A stretch of 64,000 bases of DNA, from positions 912,356,340 through 912,420,339 of the forward strand of contig NC_081409.1 in the NCBI RefSeq assembly GCF_030272615.1. The letters run 5' to 3'. The stretch comes from Cryptomeria japonica. Its lineage: Eukaryota; Streptophyta; Pinopsida; Cupressales; Cupressaceae. The notes below the pieces were generated by a model. It was not told the origin of the DNA. It saw only the letters and a program-made list of their open reading frames with translations, and did no database searches. Below, in pieces: positions 22,426 to 36,265 of this stretch (position 1 is the first letter of the stretch; each line of letters starts with the position of its first letter). The translations under genes and the position numbers were made by a program.

Positions 22426-23947
22426 TGGATGCTAGTGTTTTTGCCACTTTGAGAATCTTAAATTTTCACTAGATTGTCATTTCTATGTCTTGAGCTACAC
22501 TTCACTTGTAGAACCTTACCTAATATATTAAATATCATGTTATTGATATTTGAATATCTTAGGGGAAAATGTGGGGGTTGGCTATTTAAAAGACTACTTT
22601 AGTTAGTCTCTTGAGTGGTATATTTCAACTTGAACTTGACCATTAGTAAAAATATTGGAGCATGGCATTCCTATGTGGGATGTTTGTGGTGTGTATAATG
22701 TTTTGCAACCACCAATAACCCTAGGAGGATATCTATATCTAGTGTTGTGTGTGCTAGTGCAATAAAGGGCAAGACATGAGACATAATAGATTGGATTGAT
22801 TTAGGAGGGGATTTAAGGTTAATTTGACGTTTAGCACAAGAGTAAATGAAATGATGGAGGATTGGGGAATTTTAGAAGAATCTAGAAAAAAATATGAAAA
22901 ATATCAAAGGAAATGGAAAAAGCACAAGGAGGGATTGACAATGGGAGAAGTGAAGAAGGACACAAAGGATGAGGATCTACATATTTCCTTTAGTATTCTA
23001 ACTTCAAAACACTCTAACAACCATGAATAAAAGGAATCCTAGTATGAGAAAAGAAACTTGTGAGTAGAGATGGTGAAAATCTTAGTTAGATCTCCTTTTT
23101 ATGTAAAAAAATGAAATTTGAAGGCTTTTATTTTGAGAGTCTCAATTTGATTAGTCGAGCATGTATTAGGGTCATGTAAGATCAAAATAATTTAGTGTGA
23201 AATTTTTAAGATTTGAAAGTTTTCTATAGATAACAATGTCTAGTCCACGTGCCCAATAAATTATTGTTTAGGTGTACCAAATTTTGAATTTGGTTTGAAA
23301 TCTCTTGAGAGGATTTTGGGTATGAAAATAGGCCTAGGAGTGGCTAGAAACCATCCAAAACTAAATAGAAGGCGAAAACATGTCAAATGATTCGATAACA
23401 TACCTAGGACAATGCTAAATCAAGGAAATAAATATAAAACAAGAGTTGTAAAGAAGACAATTTTTAAACTTACATGTTGCCCCCACTTTCATGTGTTGTT
23501 ATAGCTCGGTGAAATAATATGCTAAAGTACATTTTACAAATAATTGAAATATATGTAAATTATAATGATAATAGTAAATATGCATGTATGCATAATATAT
23601 AGATACACACTATGAGCAAAAGAATACAATAAACTTGAAAGCATAAATTGAAATTAAGATAAATCCTACTGTACAAACTCCATTGCATAAGCTAGAAAGG
23701 AACGACATGCCATTTCACCTTTGGATGTGAATGATAAACCTTTGTAGCATTACACTCTGATTTGATGTGATAAATTTGACATAATAGACTTCAAGAAAAT
23801 GAATGAATGATTTAAATGACAAAGTAATGCTCTTACTTATAGACTTGTAAGTGAGATTAGAATGAGGATGATGACTTGAGTCAATTAGAGAGTTTGTGGA
23901 GTCAACTCAGCTACACATTAATGTTTTTCCCTTTTGAGACCAAGAGA

Positions 23948-23949
<2 letters not shown>

Positions 23950-23979
<30 letters not shown>
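23950..23979. repeat. (TA)n microsatellite
   Basis: About fourteen uninterrupted TA units, followed by CA. Confidence 0.9.
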
Positions 23980-23981
<2 letters not shown>

Positions 23982-24956
23982 CAATGGATAATTATGCACA
24001 TCAAGTTTCCATTTGTAGACTTAGTTGATTAAAGAAAGAGGCTGGAGTTTCTAAAATGGAGAAGAGTTAACTTGATGGATGCATATTGAGTTTCTAAATA
24101 AAGACAATTGTTCTTTGATTAACTAAATCAAAATGTGATATTCATTTTAATTCTCATAGAAAGTATTTAAAAATGTCACAAGCAATCAAAACAAACAAAA
24201 AGAAAAATGGTCTATAATCTTGTATTCTTAAAGTTGTTCTACTAAACCAACATGTTAGAAGTTTGATGTGTTTGCACTTTGGGTTGCAAAAAGGATTGTT
24301 TGTGTGTTATACTCTTTGATGGCAAAAAGATGCTACATATAATGGTTAGTTAAAAACATGCAAAAGTTGATGACAAAATAAAAATTTAATTGGACCATTA
24401 GATTCCTTATAAAGTCACCAAAAAGGAATATTGTATATGCAAGTCATACCTTATTATACTTGATTTTTGGTTGCTGATTTTAAGAAATAACTTAATCCAT
24501 AGTGTTTGTCTCAAAACTTGTGATATGGAAAGAAAAACACTAGATTAACATTTGCATTAAACTATGTGAATCCTTCTCCCATTCAACATCAGAGATGTGA
24601 GTGGGCTTGGCTTATTGTCCACAAGGAAGAGCCAATGTTGTCCTTGACTCACACTTATGTTTGTATGTATGCAATAGGGATTTGTTATGTGTGTGCAACA
24701 ACTAGGTAAAAGAAGGCCAAATCAAATTTGATTAACATAATGCAAAAAATACATTGCAAAAGTACAAAAGATAGTCAAAGACCCGGAAATGAGATAAAAA
24801 GAAGAACCTAATGCTGAAATCTAGTATTCATTGTGTTGGACTAAAGAGCTAGGCACTTATGTCTTGAAAGTAATTTCGTAAAAAAATGGTGTCAGAAACA
24901 AAATCAAGAGGATACTAGGTCGTTGTCCTCAAAAATTTAGGAAAAAATGCTTGGAC

Positions 24957-26010
24957 TATTGGTATTTTGGTATGGTTTTGTCATTGATGTCAACACCTAC
25001 TAAACACTTATCAACTCTGGCACTTTGGAGAATCAACAACATTCACCAGCAAGCAAGTGACTTATGCACAGTCACTGGTATATGGTACACCGGCATGATA
25101 TAATGTTCACCAGCACTTGGAATAGCATGGAAAACACCTGGTTATGTCGAAGACATCGTTTGGACACTTTGTCTTGGAGTTTTGGTCATTGGCATATTTC
25201 GTATTTGCCTATTTGTTGTTACCGGCAAATAGGTCCAGAATATACACCGACAGGGTTATCTTTTCCAGATCAGCATGACACACTATGGAGATGTCTCACT
25301 ATTGTTGTAAATGCATCAAGCCGACATGTTGAATCAGTTATTGCATCGAACATTGTTTTTCTTGTAAATTGATTTTATTGTAATATCCTTTAGAGCCGAC
25401 CTACTAAAATTGGTCTTAGGTTATGATATAAATATTTGTAAGATCATAAGGAGAATGTGAAAAAAAAGAATTGGTGAAGGTATATGCGAGAATAAGCAGA
25501 GCTATACATGCAGACATCATTTGAAGGTTGAAGGAAGGCTTTTATGAAGACAATAAGAACTACGCCGGTACTGAATCTAACATAGAGAGATGCTAATTTG
25601 AGCAGTACATCCTTATTGGATTTAACCATCCAATTGTAGTCAGTGTGACTCCTAATTGTGTTTGAGCAGTGAGCTCTAGGCGCTTGGCCTTTCTGCATGT
25701 GTAGACCCCATTTGTATATACATACTATCTACAGTAGTATCATCTGATTGTGGGTAAGGCTTCCCACCGTGGTTTTTCCCCTTACAAAGTTTCCATGCAC
25801 AAATATTGGTGTTATGTGTTGTGGATGACTTTGTGTTTTTGTTTCATGCATTAATCTTTATCGGTATTACAATTAACTGATAAAACTGTCTACCGACATT
25901 AAAGACTGGTTTACCGGTATTAAGCATTAAGTTGGTACAATTGTTTTTGGTCTGAATTTGTTATACAACTGATTCACCCCCCCCCTCTCAGTTGTCTCAG
26001 GGACCTAACA
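24957..26010 (+). repeat. 5' LTR of Copia element 1
   Basis: Starts TATTGGTATTTTGG (the canonical TG has become TA) and ends GGGACCTAACA. Near the right end are the conserved block CCGTGGTTTTTCCCCTTAC (about 25769) and a C-run before TCTCAGTTGTCTC. Confidence 0.95.
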
Positions 26011-26012
26011 AT

Positions 26013-26024
26013 TGGTATCAGAGC
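26013..26024 (+). other. Primer-binding site, initiator-Met tRNA type
   Basis: TGGTATCAGAGC, complementary to the 3' end of plant initiator methionine tRNA, two bases after the LTR. Confidence 0.93.
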
Positions 26025-26067
26025 ATAGTCCTCTTTTTGCAGAAGTTTAACAGATTGAGGAGATTCA

Positions 26068-27144
26068 ATGTCTACTAACTATTTAAGGAAGGACAGTCCT
26101 AAACTTGATGGAACCAACTATGGCATATGGAAGATTCGAATGGAGACACATTTGAATTGCATTGGAAAGGACATTTGGGATGTTACAAAGAATGACTATA
26201 CAAATCCTACAACCAATCAGCCTAGTCCACCAAACTTGGCTAAAGATGAAGAAAATGATTGCAAAACAAGAGAAGCACTTTTGAGCGCATTAACAGATCA
26301 GCAAATCATGGGATTATCAGATAGATCAACTGCTAAAGCTATTTGGGATCATTTGGAAACATTGAATGAAGGAGATTCCACAGTCAAAATTGCAAAACTT
26401 GAAAGCTTCCGGGTCAGGTATGAAAATCTGAAAATAGAAGAAGATGAAAGGATTTATGCTTTTATGGAAAGAGTAAATGAAATTGTTTTGGGTATGAAAT
26501 GTTGTGGAGGAACCTTAAGTGAAGATAAAATTGTTTCAAAAGTTTTAAGATGATTGCCACTGGCATATAAAATGAAGGTTACTGCTATAAATGAGTTAAG
26601 AACAATGCCTAATACATTAGTAGCTAGGGATACATTGATTGGAAAACTTTCAGCTTTTGAAATCGAGGAATTTGGTCCTATTGCTACTATAAAGACAGAT
26701 TTAGCTTTTAAGGCATCAACATCATCTGCACCATCATTTGACAAGTCTAATTGGAAAGCCTTTTATGCAAGAGAACTTGAGGAAAGCAGGAGAGAAAATG
26801 AAAAACTTGAAGCACTATTTGCAAGAAAAATGCCTAAAGGTCCAGTTGGAAGTAAATATGAAGGTAAAGCACCCTTTAAATGCTTTAATTGTAATAAGAT
26901 TGGTCATATGGCTTCTAGATACCCTGATAGACATGCTAGACTAAGAGAAGAAGCTAGGAGAACATACAAGCCTAACCCTAAATATCAGAGATACAAATTT
27001 AAGAAGAATAAAGATAAATCTTGTTATCTTGCTGATGAAGGAGTGATTGATGATTCTGATGAAGATCCGACAGACAATGGATGAGTTTTTGTTGCTATAA
27101 TAGAAGATCAACCGACACCTACTATTCAACCGGTAGAGCAGGCC
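26068..27144 (+). pseudogene. Copia element 1 gag
   Basis: Starts MSTNYLRKDSPKLDG and contains the Copia Gag capsid region (YGIWKIRMETHL; a stretch with LESFRVRYENLK). A nucleocapsid zinc knuckle follows near 26878, CFNCNKIGHMASRY, in which the last Cys has become Tyr. TGA stops lie at 26551-26553 and 27082-27084; in sister copies these codons are Gly or Trp. Gag would package the element RNA in the cytoplasm. Confidence 0.92.
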
Positions 27145-30100
27145 TTGACAGCTAAAGTTGAAGTTAAGGATGAATGGATCATTGATTCAGGATGCTCACA
27201 TCATATGATTGGTGATAAAAGTAAATTTTTGAACTTTCAGGAATATAATGGAGGCTTAGTAAGATTTGGAGATGATAAAGCTTGTTTGATCAAAGGTAAA
27301 GGTACAATATCTCTTGATGGTAAGCATAATACTGACAATGTTTACTATGTTGAAGGTTTAAAGCATAATCCTTTGAGTGTTGGTCAATTAGTTGAGAAAG
27401 GATTTCAGTTACAATTCAAAAATGGAAAATGCAAATCATGAATAGAACTGGTTTGGAAATTGCAACCAGTAATCAAACTAGAGGTAATATCTTTCATTTG
27501 AATAATAGTGAAAAGACATGCTTGATTGCACATATTGATGAAAGTTGGCTATGGCATAAGAGACTCTGTCATGTAAATTTTGATTGCATGGTAAAAATCA
27601 GTACTACTAAGGCAATTAGAGATTTACCTAAAATTGTCAAACCTCACAATACAGTATGTAAGGAATGTCAATTTGGAAAACAAGTTAGAGCTACTTTCAA
27701 AAGTATTCCAGAAAAATCAAATAATGCTCTTGACTTAATTCATACTGATTTATGTGGTCCAGCTAGAACTAAAAGTTTGCAAGGTGATAGATATTTCATG
27801 CTAATCATTGATGACTACTCTAGAATGTGTTGGGTTACTTTTCTCAGAGAAAAATCAGAGGCACTTGGAAAGTTCAAACTGTTCAAAGCAATGGTAGAGA
27901 ATGGAACTGGTAAGAAAATCAAATGTCTGAGATCAGATCAAGGAGGAGAATTTACATCCAAGGAATTTAATGCATTCTGTGAAGTGAATGGAATCAGAAG
28001 ACAACTATCAGCACCCCAGACACCACAGTAGAATGGAGTCGTTGAAAGGAAAAATAGAACTATCTTGGATGCAGCAAGAAGTATGTTATCAGAAGCAAAT
28101 CTACCACATGTGTATTGGAGAGAGGCAGTAAGTACATCGGTCTATACATTCAACAAAGTTCACATCAAAGGTGAAACTGATAAGAACCCTCATGAACTAT
28201 GGTTTGATATTACTCCTACTCTTAAATATTTCAGAATATTTGGAAGTAAATGCTATATTAGAAGGGATGAGTATATTGGCAAATTTGATCCTAGAAGTGA
28301 TGAAGGGATATTTCTTGGTTATTCATCTAAGAGCAAGGCATATAGATGTTTTAACAAAAGATTGCAGAAAATTGTTGAGAGTACAAATGTGAAGATTGAT
28401 GAACAATTCAGAGGAACTTCAAGGTATATAGACTCTGAACTGGCAACATAGATTCTAACAAATGAACCTACATTGAACCCATTGGTACAAAATGAAGATC
28501 CAGTTACACCGGTATCATCTGAAAATTCCATAGTAATTGAGGAACAACAACAAACGAAGATACCCCGGTATGTAAGACTGAATCACTTTGAAGATTAGAT
28601 AATTGGGAACAAGAATAAAGGAGTTATGATAAGAGGAAGACTGGCAAATGAAGAGGTATGTCTTATTTCTCAAATTGAACCATCATCAATTAATGAAGCA
28701 TGTGAAGATAAACACTGGATTAAAGCTATGGAAGAGGAACTAGAACAAATTGAGAAAAATAACACATGGACATTAGTTCCCCAGCCTAAAGACAAAAATG
28801 TGATTGGAACAAAGTGGGTATTCAGAAACAAACTTAATGAAGATGGTAAGGTAATCAGGAATAAAACAAGACTAGTGTGTAAGGGATATTCTCAGAAAGA
28901 AGGAATTGATTATAATGAAACCTTTGCACTGGTAGCTAGAATTGAGGCAGTCAGATTATTTTTGGCTTTTGCAGCACACAAGAACTACAAAGTATATCAA
29001 ATGGATATTAAATGTGCATTTCTGAATGGAGATCTTGAAGAAGAAGTTTACATTGAACAACCTGATGGATTTTCTTTGACAAGTAACAAAGATATGATTT
29101 GCAGGTTAAGGAAAGCTTTGTATGGGTTGAAACAATCTCCAAGAGCTTGGTTTGCAAGATTGGATAAGTATCTTTTGAAGATTGGTTTTTCTAAAGGTAA
29201 TGCTGACAACAGCTTATATTAAAAAGTGGCAAATGATGACATCTTGATTATAGAAGTTTTTGTTGATGATATAATCTTTGGAGGAGAAGATGGATTATGT
29301 AAAGAATTTTCTATTGAAATGCAACAAGAATTTGAAATGTCTATGATTGGAGAAATAAAATTCTTTTTAGGATTGTAGATTTCACAGACTGATAAAGTTA
29401 TATTCTTGAGTCAATCCAAGTACTTGAAGGAGTTATTAAAGAAATTTGGGATGGAGAACTCTAAACCGGTAAGCACACCTATGACTACAAATGACAAATT
29501 ATCACTAAGGGATGAATCTACACCTGTTAATCCGACTAGGTACAAATCTATGATAGGAGGTTTACTGTATTTGACACAAACAAGACCTGATATCATGAAT
29601 GCAATATGTATTGTTTCAAGATTTCAGAGTAATCCTATAGAAAATCATGAATCAACAGTAAAAAGGATTTTCTAGTACTTGCAAGGCACTACAAATCTTG
29701 GATTATGGTATCCTAGAGATGAAAACTTTGAATTATGTGCATACACAGATGCAAATTGGGCAGGAGATGTGGATGATAGAAAAAGCACCACTGGTGGAGC
29801 ATTCTTTCTTGGAAGCAGATTAATTTCTTGGTTGAGTAAGAAACAAAGTTGTACATCTTTATCAACAGCTGAATCAAAATATGTTGTAGCAGCAACCAAC
29901 TGTACACAGGTACTATGGCTTAAGCAAATGTTGAAGGATATAAAGGTAAAATGCAAGGAACCTATTACTATCTATTGTGATAACACTGCAACAATTGATA
30001 TATCTAAAAATCTGGTATTACATTCTAAAACCAAACATGTTTCTATCAAACTGAATTTTCTAAGGGAAAATGTTGAAGAAAAAGAAATTAAACTAGTTTA

Positions 30101-30212
30101 TGTGAATACTAAAGAGAAGATTGCAGATATTTTCACTAAACCTCTACCTAAGGAGACTTTTGAATATCTCAGAGACCAGCTTGGGGTCATACCCTCACTG
30201 GTAGAAACTTAG
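27145..30212 (+). pseudogene. Copia element 1 pol (PR-INT-RT-RNase H)
   Basis: Copia order is clear. The aspartic protease core WIIDSGCSHHM is at about 27175. The integrase zinc region (HKRLCHVNF ... CKECQFGKQ) runs about 27557-27685, with its core around DLIHTDLCGP and LIIDDYSRM. The reverse transcriptase runs about 28740-29400, including [37 protein letters not shown] and FVDDIIFGG. RNase H (about 29700-30170) includes YTDANWAGD. Breaks are a one-base loss near 27434 and stops at 28029, 28449, 29220, 29376 and 29673. The frame ends with TAG at 30210-30212. Several stops lie where sister copies have Gln or Trp codons, as C-to-T or G-to-A decay would produce. Confidence 0.93.
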
Positions 30213-30538
30213 ACGGTTGATGATAGTCATCAACCAACAAAAATAACAGAGAAATCTTTTACTCCGGCTTTGATGAGAAAGCTACTTCTCAGAGGGAGTA
30301 GTTGGTATAGTGGATTGGTTGGTATTTTGTATTTGAAAAATGGTCTTTATATTGCTTTGGCATTTGATGTCAAAGAGGGAGAGATTGGTATGGAAAAACA
30401 CAAAGAAAACTCATGTCACTCCCAGGGGGAGAGATTGTTACTTTGGGGAGATAATTGGTTTTTGGTATTTGGCATTTCTGTTTTGGTACTTTGATGGTTT
30501 TTCCATCTTGTGTTGCCATCAATGCCAAAGGGGGAGAT
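30213..30538 (+). other. 3' leader and polypurine tract, Copia element 1
   Basis: About 325 non-coding bases ending in the polypurine tract AAAGGGGGAGAT (30527-30538) that primes plus-strand DNA synthesis, directly before the 3' LTR. Similar GGGGGAGA words occur at 30425-30433. Confidence 0.85.
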
Positions 30539-31592
30539 TGTTGGTATTTTGGTATGGTTTTGTCATTGCTATCAACACCTACTAAACACTTATCAACTCT
30601 GGCACTTTAGAGAATCAGCAACATTCATCGACAAGCAAGTGACTTATGCACAGTCATCGGTATATGGTACACCGACAAGATATAATGTTCACTGACACTT
30701 GGAATAGCATGGAAAACACCTGGTTATGTCGAAGACATCGTTTGGACACTTTGTCTTGGAGTTTTGGTCATTTGCATATTTCGTATTTGCATATTTGTTG
30801 TTATCGGCAAATAGGTCCAGAATATACACTGACAGGTTTATCTTTTCCAGATCAACACGAGACACTATGGAGATGTCTCACTATTGTTGTAAATGCATCA
30901 AGCCGACATGTTGAATCGGTTATTGCATTAGACATTGTTTTGCTTGTAAATTGATTTTATTGTAATATCCTTTAGAGCTGACCTACTAAAATTGGTCTTA
31001 GGTTATGATATAAATATTTGTAAGATCATAAGGAGAATGTGAAAAAAAAGAATTGGTGAAGGTATATGCAAGAATAAGCAGAGCTATACATGCAAACATC
31101 ATTTGAAGGTTGAAGGAAGGTTTTTGTGAAGACAATCAGAACTACACCGGTACTGAATCCAGCATAGAGAGATGCTAATTTGAGCAGTACATCCTTATTG
31201 GATTTAACCATCCAATTGTAGTCAGTGTGACTCCTAATTGTGTTTGAGTAGTGAACTCTAGGCACTTGGCCTTTCTGCATGTGCAGACCCCATTTGTATA
31301 CACATACTATCTGTAGTAGTATCATCTGATTGTGGGTAATGTTTCCCACCGTCGTTTTTCCCCTTACAGGGTTTCCACATACAAATATTGGTGTTATGTG
31401 TTGTGGATGACTTTGTCTTTTTGTTTCATGCATTAATATTTACCGATATTACAATTAACTGATAAAACTGTCTACCGACATTAAAGACTGGTTTACCGGT
31501 ATTAAGCATTAAGTTGGTAAAATTGTTTTTGGTCTAAATTTGTTAGACAATTGATTCACCCCTCCCCTCTCAGTTGTCTCTGGGACCTAACA
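30539..31592 (+). repeat. 3' LTR of Copia element 1
   Basis: Starts TGTTGGTATTTTGG and ends GGGACCTAACA; same length as the 5' LTR. Confidence 0.95.
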
Positions 31593-31597
31593 TGGAC

Positions 31598-34500
31598 ACT
31601 ATTGCCCAATAGTAGTCAATGGGTGTTTTGTTGTCTAAAGTTTGAAACTATGTCATAGTTTTCTCTACTTGTTTGTATCACTATAGTGATCAAAATCCTT
31701 TGGATCTGCACTTGTAGACATGAAAGAAGGGGAAAAGTTATGTTGCATAGGGCCTTGCCTAAGTCAAACCCCATGTTGGCATTCTCACCCCCACAACAAG
31801 AATGATGCATTATAATCATCGCATGCTCCCTCAGGAGTAGAGGCAAAATAAATGAAATAAACCATAATGAATTCCTTAGGCATAAAACCCTTACTGGAAT
31901 CTCATGTAAGGTGATTTTGATTTTCTCTCACGAATTCTTTCAAAAAGGTTAGTACAACATGATAATAATGATGAATTGTAAACAATAAGTGATACTTGAT
32001 AGCATATCGATGTATGTTTGATAATGTCTTCAATATCCTTAACTTGAATGCTCTTGAATTCTTAGGATTGGAGAGAGAGACTCTTAGAAAGTGTTGTAAA
32101 TGATAAAGGGAGTTTGTTTTATATGCAACTAACACCTTTTCACAAAAATCTCTTTTTAGAGAGGTCAACAATAAGGTTATATAAAGGGATCGAGGTCAAC
32201 ATTTAAACATTTGAAGTTGGGGCCAAATTGAGAGGTTACTACTACTAAGTGCTAGTTTCTAGCCTTTTTTGGCAATTTGAAGGTCCAAATTGAGAAGACA
32301 CTAGCATTGGGAATTAGAGTCCTACTCAATTTGATGGTTAAAAGGGCCAAACACTAGAGGTCGTGTCCAAGTTTGTTTTTCGAGGCCAAGATAAGCACTT
32401 TCATATAATCAATCGTAAGTACCAAAATGAGCATTAAACACTATGTCAAATTGTGAGGGGTACAAAATGTATGATGCTACATTGAGTCCCCACTTTAGCT
32501 AGGGTATTAGCTTATGCACATACACACAATATGCAAGAAATTGAGGTCAAGGCACTTATTAAACATGCTCACATGAAGAAGACACATATAAAGTATAAAG
32601 AAAACACATAAGACAGACAAGGTAATTATGAAGCATATAGTGACAATTGTTAATACACACTTAAGAAAACAAAGATTCCAAGTTACCAAGGTAAGGAGAC
32701 CTTGGTATGAAAGGTTGTCTCAATACCAAGAATCATCCTTAAAATATAATAAACACATAATCAATACATATAAAACACACAAACAAGAACATAAATATAT
32801 GCACAAACTCAATAATAGACATGTAGGAAATCAATTAGTTATAACAAACAAGGGTACACGACTTTGACACTAGTTTTCTCTATGGGTAGGGTCATGAACA
32901 TTTAAAAAGGTCCTAAGGGTCTAGCAAGTTGCATTTTGCTAGATTAACATGGATGGTCAACACGTTAGGGAGTGTAAACAAAGGATCACAAAATAACGTT
33001 GTATTATGCTAGGTGATCACAAGGTACACAAATTCACAAAATAGCAAGCTACATTGTGCTAGGTGAATGTGCATTGTTAAGTCATAAATTACACTGGCTA
33101 GCAAGTTGTGTTATGTTGGGTGATTCATAGACCATCAACACTTGAAGAAGCACAAACAAAATGAGATCACAAAATATCAAGCTACATTATGCTAGGTGAT
33201 CAAGGTGAAACATATGAATTCTACTAGCCAATAAGTTATGTTATACTGGGTGATTCATAGACCACTAAAATTTGTAAGAGATAGAATGATAACCATGGCT
33301 CAAAGGGCATTATGAAAATGACACCACCACAAAGGGGGCAGATCAATAAGATCAAAGTTAAGGAGGCCATATTCTCCCCCACCCCCTCCCCTTAAAAATG
33401 TTAGTATATTACCATGCTAATATTTTAAGGAATCAAGAATAGAAGGGGATCCTCAAAAGGATACACACTTCCAAAAACCAGTTATCCTTTCCCCAATCTA
33501 CAAGTGAGAATAACTACACTGCAGACTTTTATGTTGCTACCATAGATAAAGAATGGTTGCAATTTAGATTGTACCACCATGAATGATAATGAGGCCTTGT
33601 ATAAGGCTACAAATGTCACATATTGGGGAGAAACATAATAGAAAAAACTTTATCAATTATGAGGGAGAGGACAAAGAAGAAACCTGATATCACTTTTCAT
33701 GCGAAGAACAAACAAGTGCATCAACCAATGGGAGGGTAATAAAATCAAAATCAAGAAGTTGTACTTTATCCCTTAAGGCCCAACATTCACTATTGGAATA
33801 GACAAGCACTCAATTATATGCACAAAAGAACATTTTCTTCTATTATGTTTATGAAATTTATTATATTTCAGATGAGGAAGAGTAATCAAGTGGACTTTGA
33901 GGAGCCCCAACAATATTTTCTCATCTCTATAACGAGAAGATCTAGAGAAAATAGGCAATGGAGGAGGGACTGTAGACAAAGGAGAAGGTTAGCAACCTAA
34001 TTTTTTTTAATAAAGTTAAGGTGTAGGTTTCACAAGAGCCTTAACTTGTTCCACGCACACTAAATCATATCCATTGCATCCAAGTTTAGAAAAGAAAATG
34101 AATCTAGTCCCATAACATGTTTCTAACTCAAGAAAAACTATAAGAAACCCCCCTGGAAAAAGGTTTAAAATCTTGGTCAACTTTTGTTGTTCATAGAAAT
34201 AGCATTTAGTTGTATTGGTGAAATTTTTATTTTTTCTGAAACAAAATATTAATGTTGTTGGCAAAATTTTAAAATCAACCAAAATTAATAGAAAATGTTT
34301 ACAAATACTTATCTTCCTTAAAAAACAAAAACTATTATTGTTGGCAAAAAAATTTTGTATTCAAATAAATATAATATATTTTTTTGGTTAATCATGTGCA
34401 TATTAAAATTAAAAGAATTGTTTTCATTGGTGAATTATGCTTTGATTTTAAACAAACAAAAATAAATGTACTAGCTAATTATATAAATTTAAAAAAGTTA

Positions 34501-34969
34501 GTGAATATGTTGGTAAGTGTTTGAAAATTTATAATTGCATTGGCAAAAGTAGTAACTACTTAATGATAATAATCAATTTACTTGACAAATTTTCATTTCT
34601 ACTCATGAGTGCTTTAATTTTCCCTTAGCATTTGTAATATGTATTCTTATGTTGTGGTGAATTAAAAGCATAGAAAATTTTAACAAGAAATAAACATAAA
34701 TAAAGAAATGTGTACGTTAACATTGTATTTGTAATATTGTATTTATAATGATAAATGAAAACATTTATACAATACAAAATCTTCTGATCTATCCTTTGAT
34801 TAATTTTATCTACTATTAAATTGCTGCATTTTAATTAAGAAAATCATTCACTCACTGAAAGTCATGCATAGGTTCAAGGCCGACCACTTTCTTTAAAAAG
34901 TAAACTCCATGTCTTTCCCAATACCTATGTTGTATGAGAGTAGTATTGCAAAAGCGAGATAGAAATGGG
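31598..34969. other. Intergenic DNA between Copia elements 1 and 2
   Basis: No supported gene. It holds a cluster of short hairpin-like repeats at 32920-33255 and a very AT-rich tract at 34200-34850. Nothing else is recognised. Confidence 0.45.
32920..33255. repeat. Six dispersed copies of a short hairpin-like word
   Basis: Words close to TAGCAAGCTACATTATGCTA followed by GGTGA start near 32922, 32992, 33042, 33099, 33175 and 33227. Each better copy contains an AGCA...TGCT inverted repeat. Spacing varies from about 45 to 76 bases. Confidence 0.6.
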
Positions 34970-35194
34970 TACTAGTCAACAATAGCTCCAATAGCTGAAA
35001 ACATTTCTATATTTTTTAGGAGAGGAATACCCACTGAGAGGGGAATACCTAGTCCAACACCAAAATCAGCATCTTGAAGTACTCCAACTAACTTGCCTAG
35101 GAACTCATTCTTCACCATTATCATTGTTAGAGCTTGGATCATAGCTTGAGTTTCCCCTAAATATAGGAGAGAAGACACAAATCTAGAAGGAATG

Positions 35195-36265
35195 TGTTAG
35201 GTCCCCGACACAACTGAGAAGAGGGGGGGGGGGGGGGGTGAATCAGTTGTCTAATAAATTTAAACCAAAACCATTTAACCAACTTAATACTTAATACCGG
35301 TAAACCAGTTAAGTATGCCGGTAGACAGTGTTAACAGTAAATTGCTATACCGGTAAAGATTAATGCATGAAACATAAACATAAAGTCATCCACAACACAT
35401 AACACCAATATTTGTACGTGGAAACCCTGTAAGGGGAAAAACCACGGTGGGAAACCTTACCCACAATCAGATGATACTACTGCAGATAGTAAGTGTACAT
35501 AAATGGGGTCTGCACATGCGGAAAGGCCAACAACCTAGTGCTCACTACTCAATCACAAAATGGGAGTCACACTGGCTACAGTTGGATGGTTAAATCCAAT
35601 AAGAATGCACTGCATAAAATAGCATCTTCATATGCTGGATTCAGTACCGGTGTAATGTTGATATGCTTCTACAAAAACCTAGCTTCACCTTCAAATGATG
35701 TCTTTGTGTATACCTCTGCTTAATCTCACATATACCTTCTCACAATTCTTCTTTGCATTCCACATTTGATCTTACAAATAAGATCTTACATTTATATCAT
35801 AACCTAAGACCAATTTTAGTAGGTCAGCTCTACAAGATATTACAATAATTTTTTTTTACAAATAATATAATATCCGATGCAATAACCGATTGAACATGTC
35901 ATCTTAATGCATTTACAGCAATAATAAATCATCTCCATAGTGTGCCATACTGATCTGGAAAAGATAAACCTGCCGGTGTAACCCTAGGTAACCCTGGACC
36001 TATTTGCTGGTAAAAGCAAATATGCAAATATGAATATACCAATGATTAATTCTTCAAAACAAAGTGTCCACATGATGTCTTCGACATTACCAAGTGTCTT
36101 CCATATCATTCCAAGTGCTGGTGAACATTATATCCTGTCGGTGAACCATATACCAGTAATTGTGCAATAGTTACTTGCTTGCCAGTGAATGTTGCTGGAT
36201 CTCCAAAGTGCTAGTGTTTCAGTAGGTGTTGACATCAATGACAACACCATACCAAAATACCAACA
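35195..36265 (-). repeat. 3' LTR of Copia element 2
   Basis: On + coordinates it starts TGTTAGGTCCC and ends ATACCAACA. It is followed at 36266-36277 by ATCTCCCCCTTT, the reverse complement of the polypurine tract. A run of about seventeen G near 35223-35239 sits where other copies have a shorter C/G run. Confidence 0.95.

Larger units (their letters stand above)
21590..24951. other. Intergenic DNA between AOX and Copia element 1
   Basis: No convincing gene. The first few hundred bases should hold the AOX 3' UTR, but no perfect AATAAA is close to the stop. Contains a short tandem repeat at 22312-22425 and a (TA)n microsatellite at 23950-23979. The open stretch at 22824-23030 is Lys/Glu-rich with no homology I can name. 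Confidence 0.5.
24952..31597 (+). mobile_element. Copia element 1, full length, TSD TGGAC
   Basis: The element body is 24957-31592 (6636 bp). The 5' LTR (24957-26010) and 3' LTR (30539-31592) are both 1054 bases. TGGAC occurs directly before (24952-24956) and directly after (31593-31597). The primer site, Gag, protease, integrase, reverse transcriptase, RNase H and polypurine tract follow in Copia order. The polyprotein frame has at least eight stops and one frameshift, so it is not autonomous. The first roughly 190 bases of the two LTRs show about a dozen differences by eye, which points to an insertion that is not recent. Confidence 0.95.

Noticed and set aside
22824..23030. Lys/Glu-rich open frame of 68 codons
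   Set aside because: Short, no motif, no splice or promoter context, and within chance expectation for AT-rich DNA.
25064..25372. Open frame of 102 codons, repeated at 30646-30954
   Set aside because: It lies wholly inside the two LTRs of Copia element 1 and appears twice only because the LTR does.
32920..33255. Repeat cluster considered as a CRISPR array
   Set aside because: Repeats are imperfect, spacing is irregular, there are no cas genes and the context is a plant genome.
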